From: Megasphaera paucivorans
Lineage (GTDB): Bacteria; Bacillota; Negativicutes; Veillonellales; Megasphaeraceae
Direction: 5' to 3'
NCBI RefSeq assembly: GCF_900103535.1
Contig: NZ_FNHQ01000016.1
Location: forward strand, 1-64,000
DNA length: 64,000 bases
Part shown: positions 27,049 to 35,283 of the stretch, one piece after another
How the letters are laid out: the number at the start of each line of letters is the position of its first letter
How positions within the stretch are numbered: the stretch's first letter is position 1
Program-made: the position numbers and the translations under genes
The notes under the pieces: model-generated
Seen by the model: only the letters and a program-made list of their open reading frames with translations
The model's database searches: none
Told to the model about the DNA's origin: nothing

Positions 27049-27474
27049 TTACCTTGCATTATTACATTTCTCACAAATAATTTTCAAACAAACGTCAAGA
27101 TTCGCGTGCACTTGCTTTTCCCAAAAATGAACGGGCAGCCAATTCAATTGTCGCAAAAGTTTATTATTTCGTTTATCTCGATTAATATTTTCTTCTATTT
27201 TTTCGTTCCAGTATTTCTGATTGGTTTTGAGCCTTAATTTTCTATTTTCCCAATCATATCCATGCCAAAACTCACCATCAACAAATATTGCGATTTTATA
27301 TTTCAATATCGCGATATCTGGTGACCCTGGCAACTTCTTGTAATTCAATCGATATCGCAGACCTTTATGCCACAGAGCTTTTGCAAGCATAGTTTCTGTT
27401 TTTCCACCTTTTAAGTGGACATGAGCCATTCTCTTGGATATTTCAGGCGTTGTAATAAAGTGTGGATGTTTCAT
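27049..27474 (-). CDS. vsr: very-short-patch-repair (Vsr) endonuclease
   Basis: 141 residues from ATG 27474, chosen because AGGAGCTATC precedes it and MKHPHFITTPEISKRMAHV is the conserved start; the frame runs further to 27528. The Vsr core reads GSPDIAILKYKIAIFVDGEF followed by WHG, with the catalytic Asp and the aromatic wedge. KLPGS and NINRDKRN are also typical. Vsr nicks T:G mismatches left by deamination of 5-methylcytosine, and usually travels with a C5 methyltransferase. Here dcm-type methylase 32305-33921 is five genes away in the same direction, with an IS200 relic inserted just upstream. Confidence 0.93.
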   Translation of the reverse strand: MKHPHFITTPEISKRMAHVHLKGGKTETMLAKALWHKGLRYRLNYKKLPGSPDIAILKYKIAIFVDGEFWHGYDWENRKLRLKTNQKYWNEKIEENINRDKRNNKLLRQLNWLPVHFWEKQVHANLDVCLKIICEKCNNAR

Positions 27475-27519
27475 GATAGCTCCTATGCATTTGAATCTTT
27501 TCCTAAAATAGTAACTCAC

Positions 27520-28024
27520 AACCACCACTTCAAATGGTGGTTTGTCTTAGTCCTATAAAGACAATTACTTACGCGCCTAAAAGGCGGGCATCGCAAGCAC
27601 TGTTACCAACTTAGCTTCTAAAAGAAACTTTTGATTAGTTTATCTTCTTCCTTGGCATAAATTTCTTGCTCTGCAATGTATTTCCTAATTGCTTCTTCTG
27701 TAACATTACCCACGGTGCCCATGTAATAGCCTCGTGCCCAAAATGCCTTGTCCCATTTGCCAAACATATCGGGATGTAAATCATGTATCATCAAAGCGCT
27801 TTTCCCTTTCAATAATTTCAATATTTTTGTAACCACATAACTTTGGGATGACTTCCTTAATATCTAATCGTAACTTTCCATATAATACCCTTCTTCGGTA
27901 TTTTGGTATAAATACTATATGATATTGGCACTTCCACTTTGCATGTGCTAAATTTAAACTATCCATTTGGATACCCCCATGTTCATGATTTGGCTTGCGA
28001 CACCATAATCATGGTATCATGGGG
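27520..28024 (-). mobile_element. IS200/IS605-type element relic with end hairpins
   Basis: A left hairpin AACCACCACTTCAAATGGTG at 27520-27543 and a right imperfect hairpin from CCCCATGTTCATG to CATGGTATCATGGGG at 27975-28024 bracket a small transposase remnant. Subterminal hairpins rather than inverted repeats are the sign of IS200/IS605 elements. There is no TnpB. It separates vsr from the rest of its cluster, and vsr's ribosome site lies about 40 bp inside the flank. Confidence 0.75.
27618..27966 (-). pseudogene. tnpA: IS200-like TnpA transposase, internally deleted
   Basis: The first part reads MDSLNLAHAKWKCQYHIVFI and PKYRRRVLYGKLR up to GYKNIEIIE. The second part, in the next frame, resumes at LKGKSALMIHDLHPDMFGKW and runs through AFWARGYYMGTVGNVTEEAI. 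The intervening segment, which in the family contains the CPDHIHML histidine-hydrophobic-histidine motif, is absent, and the junction also shifts frame. Without that HUH motif the protein cannot cleave DNA. The second part keeps the EAIRKYIAEQE region that normally holds the catalytic tyrosine area. It behaves as a MITE-like relic. Confidence 0.85.
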
Positions 28025-28099
28025 TTTTTAAGTTCCACGAATGTAACATTACGATTCATTTCATTCTCCCCAGCATAGCTGGAGGATTAGGATTATCCT

Positions 28100-29044
28100 T
28101 CAAACTTTCCTAACATGATATGTTTGAGGTTCTACCAACCAATTTTCTGAAAGCATAATGATACTGGCCGGATCAGATAGAATCATTGGAACATAATCAT
28201 CCTTATTGATTCTTGATAACTCAATAAGATATAAATAATAATGTGTTCCTCTTAATTTTGCAATCTCATATTCATTACTTGACCAATAAAATCCATTCCG
28301 CTCTGAAATAGCTTTTACCTCTATGAATCTATCATAATCAGAGGAATCGTTTGATTCAAAAGAAACAATGTCATAACCAGCACACACATCAACTTCTGAT
28401 ATTATTCGAATTTTCTTCGACAATATGGGATTCGTTATACGTTTTTTTTCATATTCTAAAACATACTTTTCAGCTTTTGCTCCTATTATCGCATTTGCTT
28501 CAAGATTATTTTTTAATTGTTCTAAAGAAACTGTCTTTGTACTTTCTTTGCACAAATTTGAAATAACATCCTCAAATTCAGGATTAACATGAATACTAGC
28601 CAGTATTTTTCGGCTTGTTGTAAAAAAATTTTGACTAATCAGAACATTCCTGATGGTAGAATATGTCAATGGTAATAATTCATTTCGAAATGTAATGTTA
28701 CAATCCTTAATGTCATAGAAAAACATATCAGCTTTAAAAATATTTTGTTTAAATAAGGTGCATACTGTACATTTAATCAACGCATCATTCAAAGCTGAAG
28801 ATGATTCTAAATACGGATAAATATCTTCATTAAGACGTATATATTCATCACATAAAATCCATCCGAAACTCATACAATAAGAAATCAATGAATCAACAGG
28901 TAATTGATATATTCCGGGAGCATGAGAACAGAGTACTCTAATATCGTTCACTAAGAGCACGCGTTTTCCTATAATAGTCCTCAAAAAATATATCAAATCA
29001 TCTTTTTTTCCTGGAAAACTAAGATTTTTTAGTCCTTCTAACAT
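28100..29044 (-). CDS. DUF3883 domain protein, probable nuclease-like
   Basis: 314 residues. The C-terminal third, from about residue 205, is a DUF3883 domain: EVDVCAGYDIVSFES, then DRFIEVKAIS, followed by FYWSSNEYEIAKLRGTHYYL. The D...ExK arrangement is the PD-(D/E)XK pattern seen in this family, which is frequent in restriction and defence loci. The N-terminal 200 residues are helical without recognisable motifs. It overlaps the SNF2 helicase gene by 26 bp, which suggests coupling. It probably supplies the cleavage subunit of the neighbouring methylase/helicase system, but this is inference from context. Confidence 0.75.
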   Translation of the reverse strand: MLEGLKNLSFPGKKDDLIYFLRTIIGKRVLLVNDIRVLCSHAPGIYQLPVDSLISYCMSFGWILCDEYIRLNEDIYPYLESSSALNDALIKCTVCTLFKQNIFKADMFFYDIKDCNITFRNELLPLTYSTIRNVLISQNFFTTSRKILASIHVNPEFEDVISNLCKESTKTVSLEQLKNNLEANAIIGAKAEKYVLEYEKKRITNPILSKKIRIISEVDVCAGYDIVSFESNDSSDYDRFIEVKAISERNGFYWSSNEYEIAKLRGTHYYLYLIELSRINKDDYVPMILSDPASIIMLSENWLVEPQTYHVRKV

Positions 29045-31007
29045 AATCTTTGATCAACGCCTTTATATCATCATCACCAAGGTCTTCCGTAATATTATCG
29101 AATAATGGGATAGGCATGCTTTCCATGATATCATTCATTCGATGTTCTTTTTCAGTCAAACGAGTATCAATAGTCTCATCAATAGAATCTTTTGATAAAA
29201 TATAATAGTAATTTGTCTCTACATCTGGTTTAAGTCCATATCTATGAATACGATCTTTGGACTGTACAAAGTGTGCAACATTGAATGATCTTTCAATATA
29301 AATTGCATTATGACAAGCTTTATGCAAAGATATCGATTCAGCTACGGCAAATGGATTCGCGATAACAACTTTATATGAACAATCAGGATCTTGAAACTCT
29401 TGCACAATTCGTTCGCGTGTTATGATTTGACTTTCACTATCGTTAGACAAACCCTCGTTTTCAACAGGTATAGCACCATATAATTCTTGTGATTCGATGC
29501 CTGTTTTTGCAAGATATTGTTTGAGACCAAGAATCGTATGAACAAATGTGGCCCAAACCACTACCTTGCCTCCACTAGCAATAATTTTTTCTATAAGTTC
29601 TTTAACTACTTTATATTTTATCGGGGTTTCTATTTTTTCATAATCTATAATAGATCTCATAATATTGGCATCATTTACAACTTGATATGCTTCTCCAGGA
29701 CACTCATCATCTTCTAAAAATTCCTTAAGCGGAGCTTGTAACATTGAAGGATCTGTCGCCGTTTGCATCAAACGAATCACTCTCGCTTTAGCAAGCATAG
29801 CTTTGAAACGAGAAGATGTATCAACTGACCCATCTTCTATCATTGCATCAATATATTTTTTTTCAATAAAATCATATATGCGTTGCTGTATTAGACCCAT
29901 ATTAACCTTAATAGGAGGATGCACAGTCTCTTGCGGTATCTTCAAATCACTTTTTTTGATACGGATAAAATAAGGTGAAATATTGTCAATCAAACGATTT
30001 ACTCGCGGATCACTTCTTCTAGCAGTCATATCTCGTAATTGATTAACTCCAAATCCAATAACATTTTTATCTGGCCAGATAAATTTAAACATATTATAGA
30101 GATCTTCATATCCGTTAGGCGCCGGCGTACCTGTTAATACAACTCTTGCTCTGCAATACCTCGCTAAGCTAAGAATAGCCTGTGCAATTATTCCTCCTGA
30201 AGAATTTTTAGCCTTGTGAGCCTCATCAAGAACGACCATGACTTTGTTATTACGTAAAAAGTAACCAATGTCGTCTTGTAAAGATACTACTGAAGCATAC
30301 GAAATAAGAGTTAATTCAACTGTATGTTTTGAATACAAATAATTCTGCTTATCTTCCTTACTTATTCCACTAATAAGACGTTTGACATCTGGTTTATGAC
30401 CAAAACATTCAGCATATTCCAATTCCCAAGGTCCAAAAGCGCTCAATGGTCCTACTATCAACAACTTATCGATATATTTTACATCATCAGTAAGAAGATG
30501 ATGTAAATATGCATATGCTCCATAAACGATACTGGTTTTCCCTGCACCTGGAACGGAAAAATTGCAAGCATTTTGTGAAAATGCTAAATGATATGCCGAA
30601 AGTAACTGCAAAGGATACAGAGACCTGTTAGACAATTCATGTACAACAATATTAGTAAATTCCTGAAATTCAACTGTATCACACTTGTTGTTTCTGATAA
30701 GGCAAGCTTTTTTCGAAAAAGTTGTGAATTGGCGTTTTTTTTCATAAAAATCATTAAGAACTTTTTCTGAAGATTTACTCTCGACTTCATTAAATTTATA
30801 CTTAGCTAACATCTTGCTGACCTTTGATAATATATCCATTATATCATTATTTCCTACAGAAATAATGATTTTTGAATCTTCTACAGTCGGATGTAGATAA
30901 TCTTTCATATATCCCCATGCAAATCGGTGTTTTCGTAGAGCATCGACATCTCCAAGTAAATATATTTCTTTTTTTTGAGAATCTACATTTATAGATATCG
31001 TAGCCAT
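29019..31007 (-). CDS. SNF2-family DEAD/DEAH helicase
   Basis: 662 residues from ATG 31007, which has GGAGTTGAG upstream; a longer start at 31046 would overlap the ParB-like gene. Motif I is FSVPGAGKTSIV around residue 150, motif II is VVLDEAHKAKN, motif III is LTGTPAPNGYEDLY, and the second RecA lobe ends in QSKDRIHRYGLKPD. A C-terminal segment follows (DSIDETIDTRLTEKEHRM). The fold is a SNF2/RapA-type translocase. In DISARM and related systems such helicases move along DNA to expose targets. It is between the ParB-like and DUF3883 genes, all on the minus strand. Confidence 0.9.
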   Translation of the reverse strand: MATISINVDSQKKEIYLLGDVDALRKHRFAWGYMKDYLHPTVEDSKIIISVGNNDIMDILSKVSKMLAKYKFNEVESKSSEKVLNDFYEKKRQFTTFSKKACLIRNNKCDTVEFQEFTNIVVHELSNRSLYPLQLLSAYHLAFSQNACNFSVPGAGKTSIVYGAYAYLHHLLTDDVKYIDKLLIVGPLSAFGPWELEYAECFGHKPDVKRLISGISKEDKQNYLYSKHTVELTLISYASVVSLQDDIGYFLRNNKVMVVLDEAHKAKNSSGGIIAQAILSLARYCRARVVLTGTPAPNGYEDLYNMFKFIWPDKNVIGFGVNQLRDMTARRSDPRVNRLIDNISPYFIRIKKSDLKIPQETVHPPIKVNMGLIQQRIYDFIEKKYIDAMIEDGSVDTSSRFKAMLAKARVIRLMQTATDPSMLQAPLKEFLEDDECPGEAYQVVNDANIMRSIIDYEKIETPIKYKVVKELIEKIIASGGKVVVWATFVHTILGLKQYLAKTGIESQELYGAIPVENEGLSNDSESQIITRERIVQEFQDPDCSYKVVIANPFAVAESISLHKACHNAIYIERSFNVAHFVQSKDRIHRYGLKPDVETNYYYILSKDSIDETIDTRLTEKEHRMNDIMESMPIPLFDNITEDLGDDDIKALIKDYVRRTKKS

Positions 31008-31012
31008 TTTGC

Positions 31013-32305
31013 TCAACTCCGATCTAATCGCTTCTTCATCGTCCACGTAATATTATTGATTTCTCTAACCATGTCCTTGATACGTGGATCAGTAGAAAAG
31101 CTATCTTGCTCACAATCAACTGCCTGCAATGCTCCAAGTGCTCTTTCTATAAGTTCTACAGGTTTATGCGAGTCTTGTTGGTCTTCAAGTTTTCTAGAGA
31201 ATCTTCGCAGATTTCCTTTAAGAATCCCTTTTGATTGTCCAATCCAATCATTATCTCTACTTCTTAACAATTTACTAAGGTCCTCATGGGGATGTTGTTT
31301 GCGTAATTCGTCAACAGATTCTTCATCCCCCGGAGTTTTTGCTTGATGTTCTTGTAAAAACGCTTCCCAGAGTTCCTTATAAAAGAAAATGCTTCCGTCT
31401 TTTCCTGTCTTTGCGATATCACGAAACTCTTTTCCTTCATATCGAGCACGTATATAATCAAAACAAACTCGTTTTAAATCCGAAATATCAGAATCAGAAT
31501 ATGTCCAATTCATATTTCTGATATTTGCACCTTGCTTTTTATAAGAATCTAAATATCCTTCCAAATCAACAAAAGGTCCCTCTGTTTTTTCAAGACGGGT
31601 ATATATACCATCATAATCATATTCTCTTAAATATTCCTCCATGAGTTCCAAAATTGAAAGCCATGTTTTGATTTGTCCAGGTTTTTCATTCATAAAACCT
31701 GCAATATCTTCTTCTGAAAAGCCAACCTGTTTGAGTCCTTTACATTTTAAATATTTTTCTATAGGATTGTAATCTAGCTTGTCGTCTTCACCCATCTGAT
31801 AAATAGTTTCAAGCTGTTGAATATCTCTTTCTTCTGCATCATCCGGAAGAATTATAGCAAGAAAGTATCTGCAATGTTCAACTTGTCCCAACTCATAACC
31901 AAGTTCTGTACGCTTATGAAACAGACGATTGAGCAACATTGCCCGTCTATTTCCATCAATAATAATACCATTGGAAGTAACTATACCATAACGCTGTTGT
32001 CCATTCTGGCATAAACTTCTCATAGTCGTTTTGTTCCTGTCTTCTTTTGATTCATAAAGAAATTTTTCTATTATCTTACAATCATCATCGTTTTCTGCTT
32101 TAAGAACACCATTTTGTTTTTCGTAAGAAAGAACATCAGAACCAATACGCCCATTATATTTATTGTAAATCAAATAATCTAGCGGGATACGGTAAACATT
32201 TTCCGTGAGAGTGGCTCCTTTGTAACGAAGGGGTATCCCTGTCATAACCGGTTTCTGGTTATTTCGCAATTCCATAAGTTTTTCTTTGCGTGTTGAAGAA
32301 TCCAT
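31013..32305 (-). CDS. ParB/Srx-fold domain protein of defence-type cluster
   Basis: 430 residues. The N-terminal ParB-like fold includes NVYRIPLDYLIYNKYNGRIG and IIDGNRRAMLLNRL at residues 115-128, the DGNRR motif of ParB/sulfiredoxin-type nucleases. A long helical, charged C-terminus follows. It shares its first base with the last base of the methyltransferase gene and lies six bases before the helicase start, so it belongs to that operon. It is too far from a chromosomal parAB setting to act in segregation. A nuclease or a DNA-loading role is a guess. Confidence 0.8.
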   Translation of the reverse strand: MDSSTRKEKLMELRNNQKPVMTGIPLRYKGATLTENVYRIPLDYLIYNKYNGRIGSDVLSYEKQNGVLKAENDDDCKIIEKFLYESKEDRNKTTMRSLCQNGQQRYGIVTSNGIIIDGNRRAMLLNRLFHKRTELGYELGQVEHCRYFLAIILPDDAEERDIQQLETIYQMGEDDKLDYNPIEKYLKCKGLKQVGFSEEDIAGFMNEKPGQIKTWLSILELMEEYLREYDYDGIYTRLEKTEGPFVDLEGYLDSYKKQGANIRNMNWTYSDSDISDLKRVCFDYIRARYEGKEFRDIAKTGKDGSIFFYKELWEAFLQEHQAKTPGDEESVDELRKQHPHEDLSKLLRSRDNDWIGQSKGILKGNLRRFSRKLEDQQDSHKPVELIERALGALQAVDCEQDSFSTDPRIKDMVREINNITWTMKKRLDRS

Positions 32306-33921
32306 TATTTAAGACCTCCCATTTCTTTAATAATGTTATCAAGAAGATAGTAACCAATGATAATTGCTTGCGGCAAACACTGAGGGGAACTCCCAGTTGA
32401 TATCATATCCGTCCATGCCGCCTTAGGAATAGCTTGTTTTATAAATAGTTTGATATCATCTAATAATTCATAAGGACCAAACTGATTTACATCATACCGT
32501 TGCGTAGTTGTCATACAAAAAAGTTCTTGGAATCTATTATATGATACAGCTTGCATAATTTTATTTTCCAAGTACTCATTAACACGTTCTCTATAAACAT
32601 TGTCAATTAAATCGTTCGTAATAGTCGGTGTAAACATAGCGGCTTTATCTTTCCCTTGGCTATAATGTAATTCAACATCCCAACGAAATCGTTTATTTTT
32701 AAAATCTGAATGGTAATTTGTCAACTCAACTCGATAAGATGAAAGAATCAGGTACGGGATATGATATTTGAATTTTGCAACTGTTCTTTTAGGTTGTTCT
32801 GTTTTTAAAGAAAATTTCATTCCGTTCAAATTCACGAACTTAATTGCTTTGTCATGTTGAATTGGAATGTACTGATTTGGTATTTCTTCATTATCGTCAA
32901 GTGCAATTGCTTTTGCTATTGCATATGCCATTTTGGGCGGTACTGCGTTTCCAACAAGCGTATGTTTTGTTGCTTTCGTTTTTCCATAAAACCAATAGTC
33001 TATAGGAAAACTCATCATTGATGCCGCTTCTCTTACAGTAGGTAATCTATATCGCTTATTCCCATATTCAAAAATCATTGCTTCACGTGAACTCGCTGAC
33101 ATTGTCGCTAAAACTGTCCGAGCAGGTTTATCAAGATTTTCCGGGAATGACATTCGTCCCATATACCCCTTATCTTGTTTCAGTCGTTTAGCAACTTTCC
33201 ATTCAAACGGTGCTAGTTCATATATGTATCTATGATCAGTCATTTCCTTTCTAGTAAGTGTTAGATTAGGGTAATTTATATCAGTAATTGAAGTATTGAA
33301 ATTTGCTAAAGGTTTACCTAAGGATGCAAGCACAGAACGCAACTTTACTACATCATCATCTGTATGCGTTGACTGAGGTTTCGGAAATTCGCCGCACAGA
33401 TAACGTTTGCGATTTGTAGGCGCGCCAAAATATTTAGCATTGTAAATCCCAGACTCTCCTCTATTGGGATGTAAAGTGAAATCACCAAGTAGTCCTAAAT
33501 CCGCCGCAGTATAGTCATCATAAATATACTTTTTTACATTTGGCACATTTTCCAATACCCAATACTTAAGAATTGAATTCGGTTTGTATTTTTTCCTCGC
33601 AACAATTCGTAAATATGCTTTTATAAGTTTGATGCCCAAGGTTTTATCCGCATTCCCAGATTTATTAGACTGCGAAAAAGCTTGACATGGAGGGGAACCT
33701 ATGATTACTTCTGAATCTGGGACTAATTGTTCAAATGCTTCATCATCAAGCTCAGAAATTCTAATAACATCATCTTGAATAACATTTACACCAGGTTTAT
33801 TTCCTTTATATGTTGTAACTGCAGGCATCCACTTGTCTACAGCAAATACTATTTGAAATCCTGCTTGGCGAAATCCCTCAGAGAAACCACCTCCTCCACA
33901 AAAAAAATCTGCAACTCTCAT
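32305..33921 (-). CDS. DNA (cytosine-5) methyltransferase
   Basis: 538 residues, longer than most C5 methylases. Motif I FFCGGGGFSEGF is at residues 6-17, catalytic Cys79 is in GSPPCQAFSQS, ENVPNV is motif VI, GAPTNRKRYL is motif VIII, REAASMMSFP is motif IX and LVGNAVPPKMAYAI is motif X. About 180 C-terminal residues extend past motif X and are not recognised. The target sequence cannot be predicted. It is the first gene of the cluster MTase-ParB-SNF2-DUF3883-(IS)-vsr and would mark self DNA. No close canonical restriction subunit is seen apart from the DUF3883 protein. Confidence 0.93.
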   Translation of the reverse strand: MRVADFFCGGGGFSEGFRQAGFQIVFAVDKWMPAVTTYKGNKPGVNVIQDDVIRISELDDEAFEQLVPDSEVIIGSPPCQAFSQSNKSGNADKTLGIKLIKAYLRIVARKKYKPNSILKYWVLENVPNVKKYIYDDYTAADLGLLGDFTLHPNRGESGIYNAKYFGAPTNRKRYLCGEFPKPQSTHTDDDVVKLRSVLASLGKPLANFNTSITDINYPNLTLTRKEMTDHRYIYELAPFEWKVAKRLKQDKGYMGRMSFPENLDKPARTVLATMSASSREAMIFEYGNKRYRLPTVREAASMMSFPIDYWFYGKTKATKHTLVGNAVPPKMAYAIAKAIALDDNEEIPNQYIPIQHDKAIKFVNLNGMKFSLKTEQPKRTVAKFKYHIPYLILSSYRVELTNYHSDFKNKRFRWDVELHYSQGKDKAAMFTPTITNDLIDNVYRERVNEYLENKIMQAVSYNRFQELFCMTTTQRYDVNQFGPYELLDDIKLFIKQAIPKAAWTDMISTGSSPQCLPQAIIIGYYLLDNIIKEMGGLK

Positions 33922-34113
33922 TCATTTCCCCCTCTATTTTGATTATGCAACTCATCTTTCTGTCCACGATTTTAAAAATATTTTGTGAATGATTGATTTT
34001 AATTATTAATTTATGTCTAAAAATACGTTTGATTTTTTCTCAGTTCTTTTATCTATATTGATTGCGGCCACTGTAACACATTTCAAACAATCAATTTAAT
34101 AGTCAATTAGTAT

Positions 34114-34329
34114 TTATCCTTTAGTCTTTTTTTGTCTTTTAACAAGTTTAATATATGCATTTTTATGACGATTAGGGCATAACGCAACAGTATTTTCCAA
34201 TAAATCATTTTCCCCTTTTGACAGCCATTCAATATGATGAACTTCAAGATAATGGGTTCCGTTTTTCCGTTTAAATGGAGCTTTTACTCCACAAATATCA
34301 CAAGATTCCATGTGCCCTACGTAATGCAA
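34114..34329 (-). CDS. short HNH endonuclease (possibly truncated)
   Basis: Up to 71 residues, starting at TTG 34329 or ATG 34311. CDICGVKAP provides one Cys pair, LEVHHIEWLSKGENDLLENT and VALCPNRHKN are the HNH core with a second zinc Cys-His pair. Most relatives carry this domain at the C-terminus of a larger protein, so it may be a fragment. Two stop codons lie immediately upstream in frame. It lies 190 bp before the methyltransferase, on the same strand. Confidence 0.7.
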   Translation of the reverse strand: MHYVGHMESCDICGVKAPFKRKNGTHYLEVHHIEWLSKGENDLLENTVALCPNRHKNAYIKLVKRQKKTKG

Positions 34330-34745
34330 ATGCTATTATACATGGATTCCTTTGATATTCATTATAGTAACTTTTGCATGTTATTTCAACTTATATTAAT
34401 ATATATTTTTTGAGCAATTTTTTTGAAAGAGTATACGCTTCTTTTTGTGTAATCCACTCAGACTCTAAAATTACTATATTATCAAAGTTATTCTTTGAAT
34501 AAAAGCTTTCAAATCGCTTAGGCTGTATTTTTTATCTTGCCATTTTTATTGCAAGGCGACTGTACTCTAAATATGGTTTGTAAATAATTGGTCGCGGATG
34601 CAGAAAATAAACCTGCAAGAATAAATACTGCAGTCCATTCTTTAGCATAATCAACCCGTAATCGAACACGACTGCCGTTTGAGAGCCATAATTTGCGTTT
34701 CTTATGCTAGCGCTGTAGTAATTTCAGTTCTTCTTACCACCAGAT
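34330..34745. other. intergenic stretch, possible decayed coding sequence
   Basis: About 415 bp. Translating the minus strand gives short runs such as KLWLSNGSRVRLRVDYAKEW, broken by stops, that look like decayed protein but are not identifiable. No hairpin, tRNA or repeat of note is seen. Confidence 0.35.
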
Positions 34746-35129
34746 TTATCCTACTCGTTTGTGACTGATGTATATTCCTTTATTGCGAAGCATATGTGTT
34801 ACCATCCAATATTCTACACGGCCATACGTAGTAATATAAGTCCCGCCGTCTTTTTTATCATCCGGTTTAAAGTATGTAATAGCAACCTGCAGTTTATGTT
34901 CTATCTGTGCCTGTATCAGCATCAGCATTTCATTGATAGCTGCCTTCCTGTCTTCCTCTAACTCCAGTTTTTGATTGGTCAATCGTGCCGTTTCTTTTAC
35001 TGCATTGCCATAACCTGTCAGCGTTGCATATTGGGAAAATTGTGTTGTCCGGGCTGAAACAGACATACGGGGATGTGTAGGAGAGGCAGGGTGCGGAAGA
35101 TGTATGATATCATCGTATGTATCAGTCAT
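34746..35129 (-). CDS. YolD-like protein
   Basis: 127 residues. The N-terminus HPRMSVSARTTQFSQYATLT and the C-terminal beta-rich VAITYFKPDDKKDGGTYITT followed by YGRVEYW fit the YolD-like family, usually encoded next to a UvrX/UmuC-type DNA polymerase on mobile elements. Its ATG overlaps the stop of the uvrX 3' remnant as ATGA, which is the common uvrX-yolD layout. It is intact although its partner is broken. Function is poorly known, with a role in modulating the polymerase proposed for the family. Confidence 0.75.
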   Translation of the reverse strand: MTDTYDDIIHLPHPASPTHPRMSVSARTTQFSQYATLTGYGNAVKETARLTNQKLELEEDRKAAINEMLMLIQAQIEHKLQVAITYFKPDDKKDGGTYITTYGRVEYWMVTHMLRNKGIYISHKRVG

Positions 35130-35226
35130 GCTTTATGTCCCCCTATCTGCGTATCTTGTTCTATCGTAGTTGCGCCGTCCTGAAGGTCGATACCCTTTAA
35201 AATAGCGTTTTTCTCATTTAAATCCT
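35126..35226 (-). pseudogene. uvrX 3' remnant (C-terminal end of Y-family polymerase)
   Basis: The minus strand encodes EKNAILKGIDLQDGATTIEQ followed by DTQIGGHKA and a stop that overlaps the yolD start. This is the characteristic C-terminal tail of UvrX-type Y-family polymerases. It is preceded in frame by a stop at about 35229. The 5' part of the same gene is at 38760-39361. Confidence 0.85.
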
Positions 35227-35283
35227 ATATTTCAAATATTCTGCTAGATCAAAATTGTTGTTCATAACATCTCTCCAAATTGC

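Noticed and set aside
31013-32305. Chromosome or plasmid partition ParB
   Set aside because: Only the DGNRR-type fold matches; there is no parA, and it is inside a methylase/helicase operon.
29019-34329. DISARM system
   Set aside because: It has a C5 methylase and SNF2-type helicase, but DrmA, DrmB (DUF1998) and DrmC (phospholipase D-like) are not encoded.
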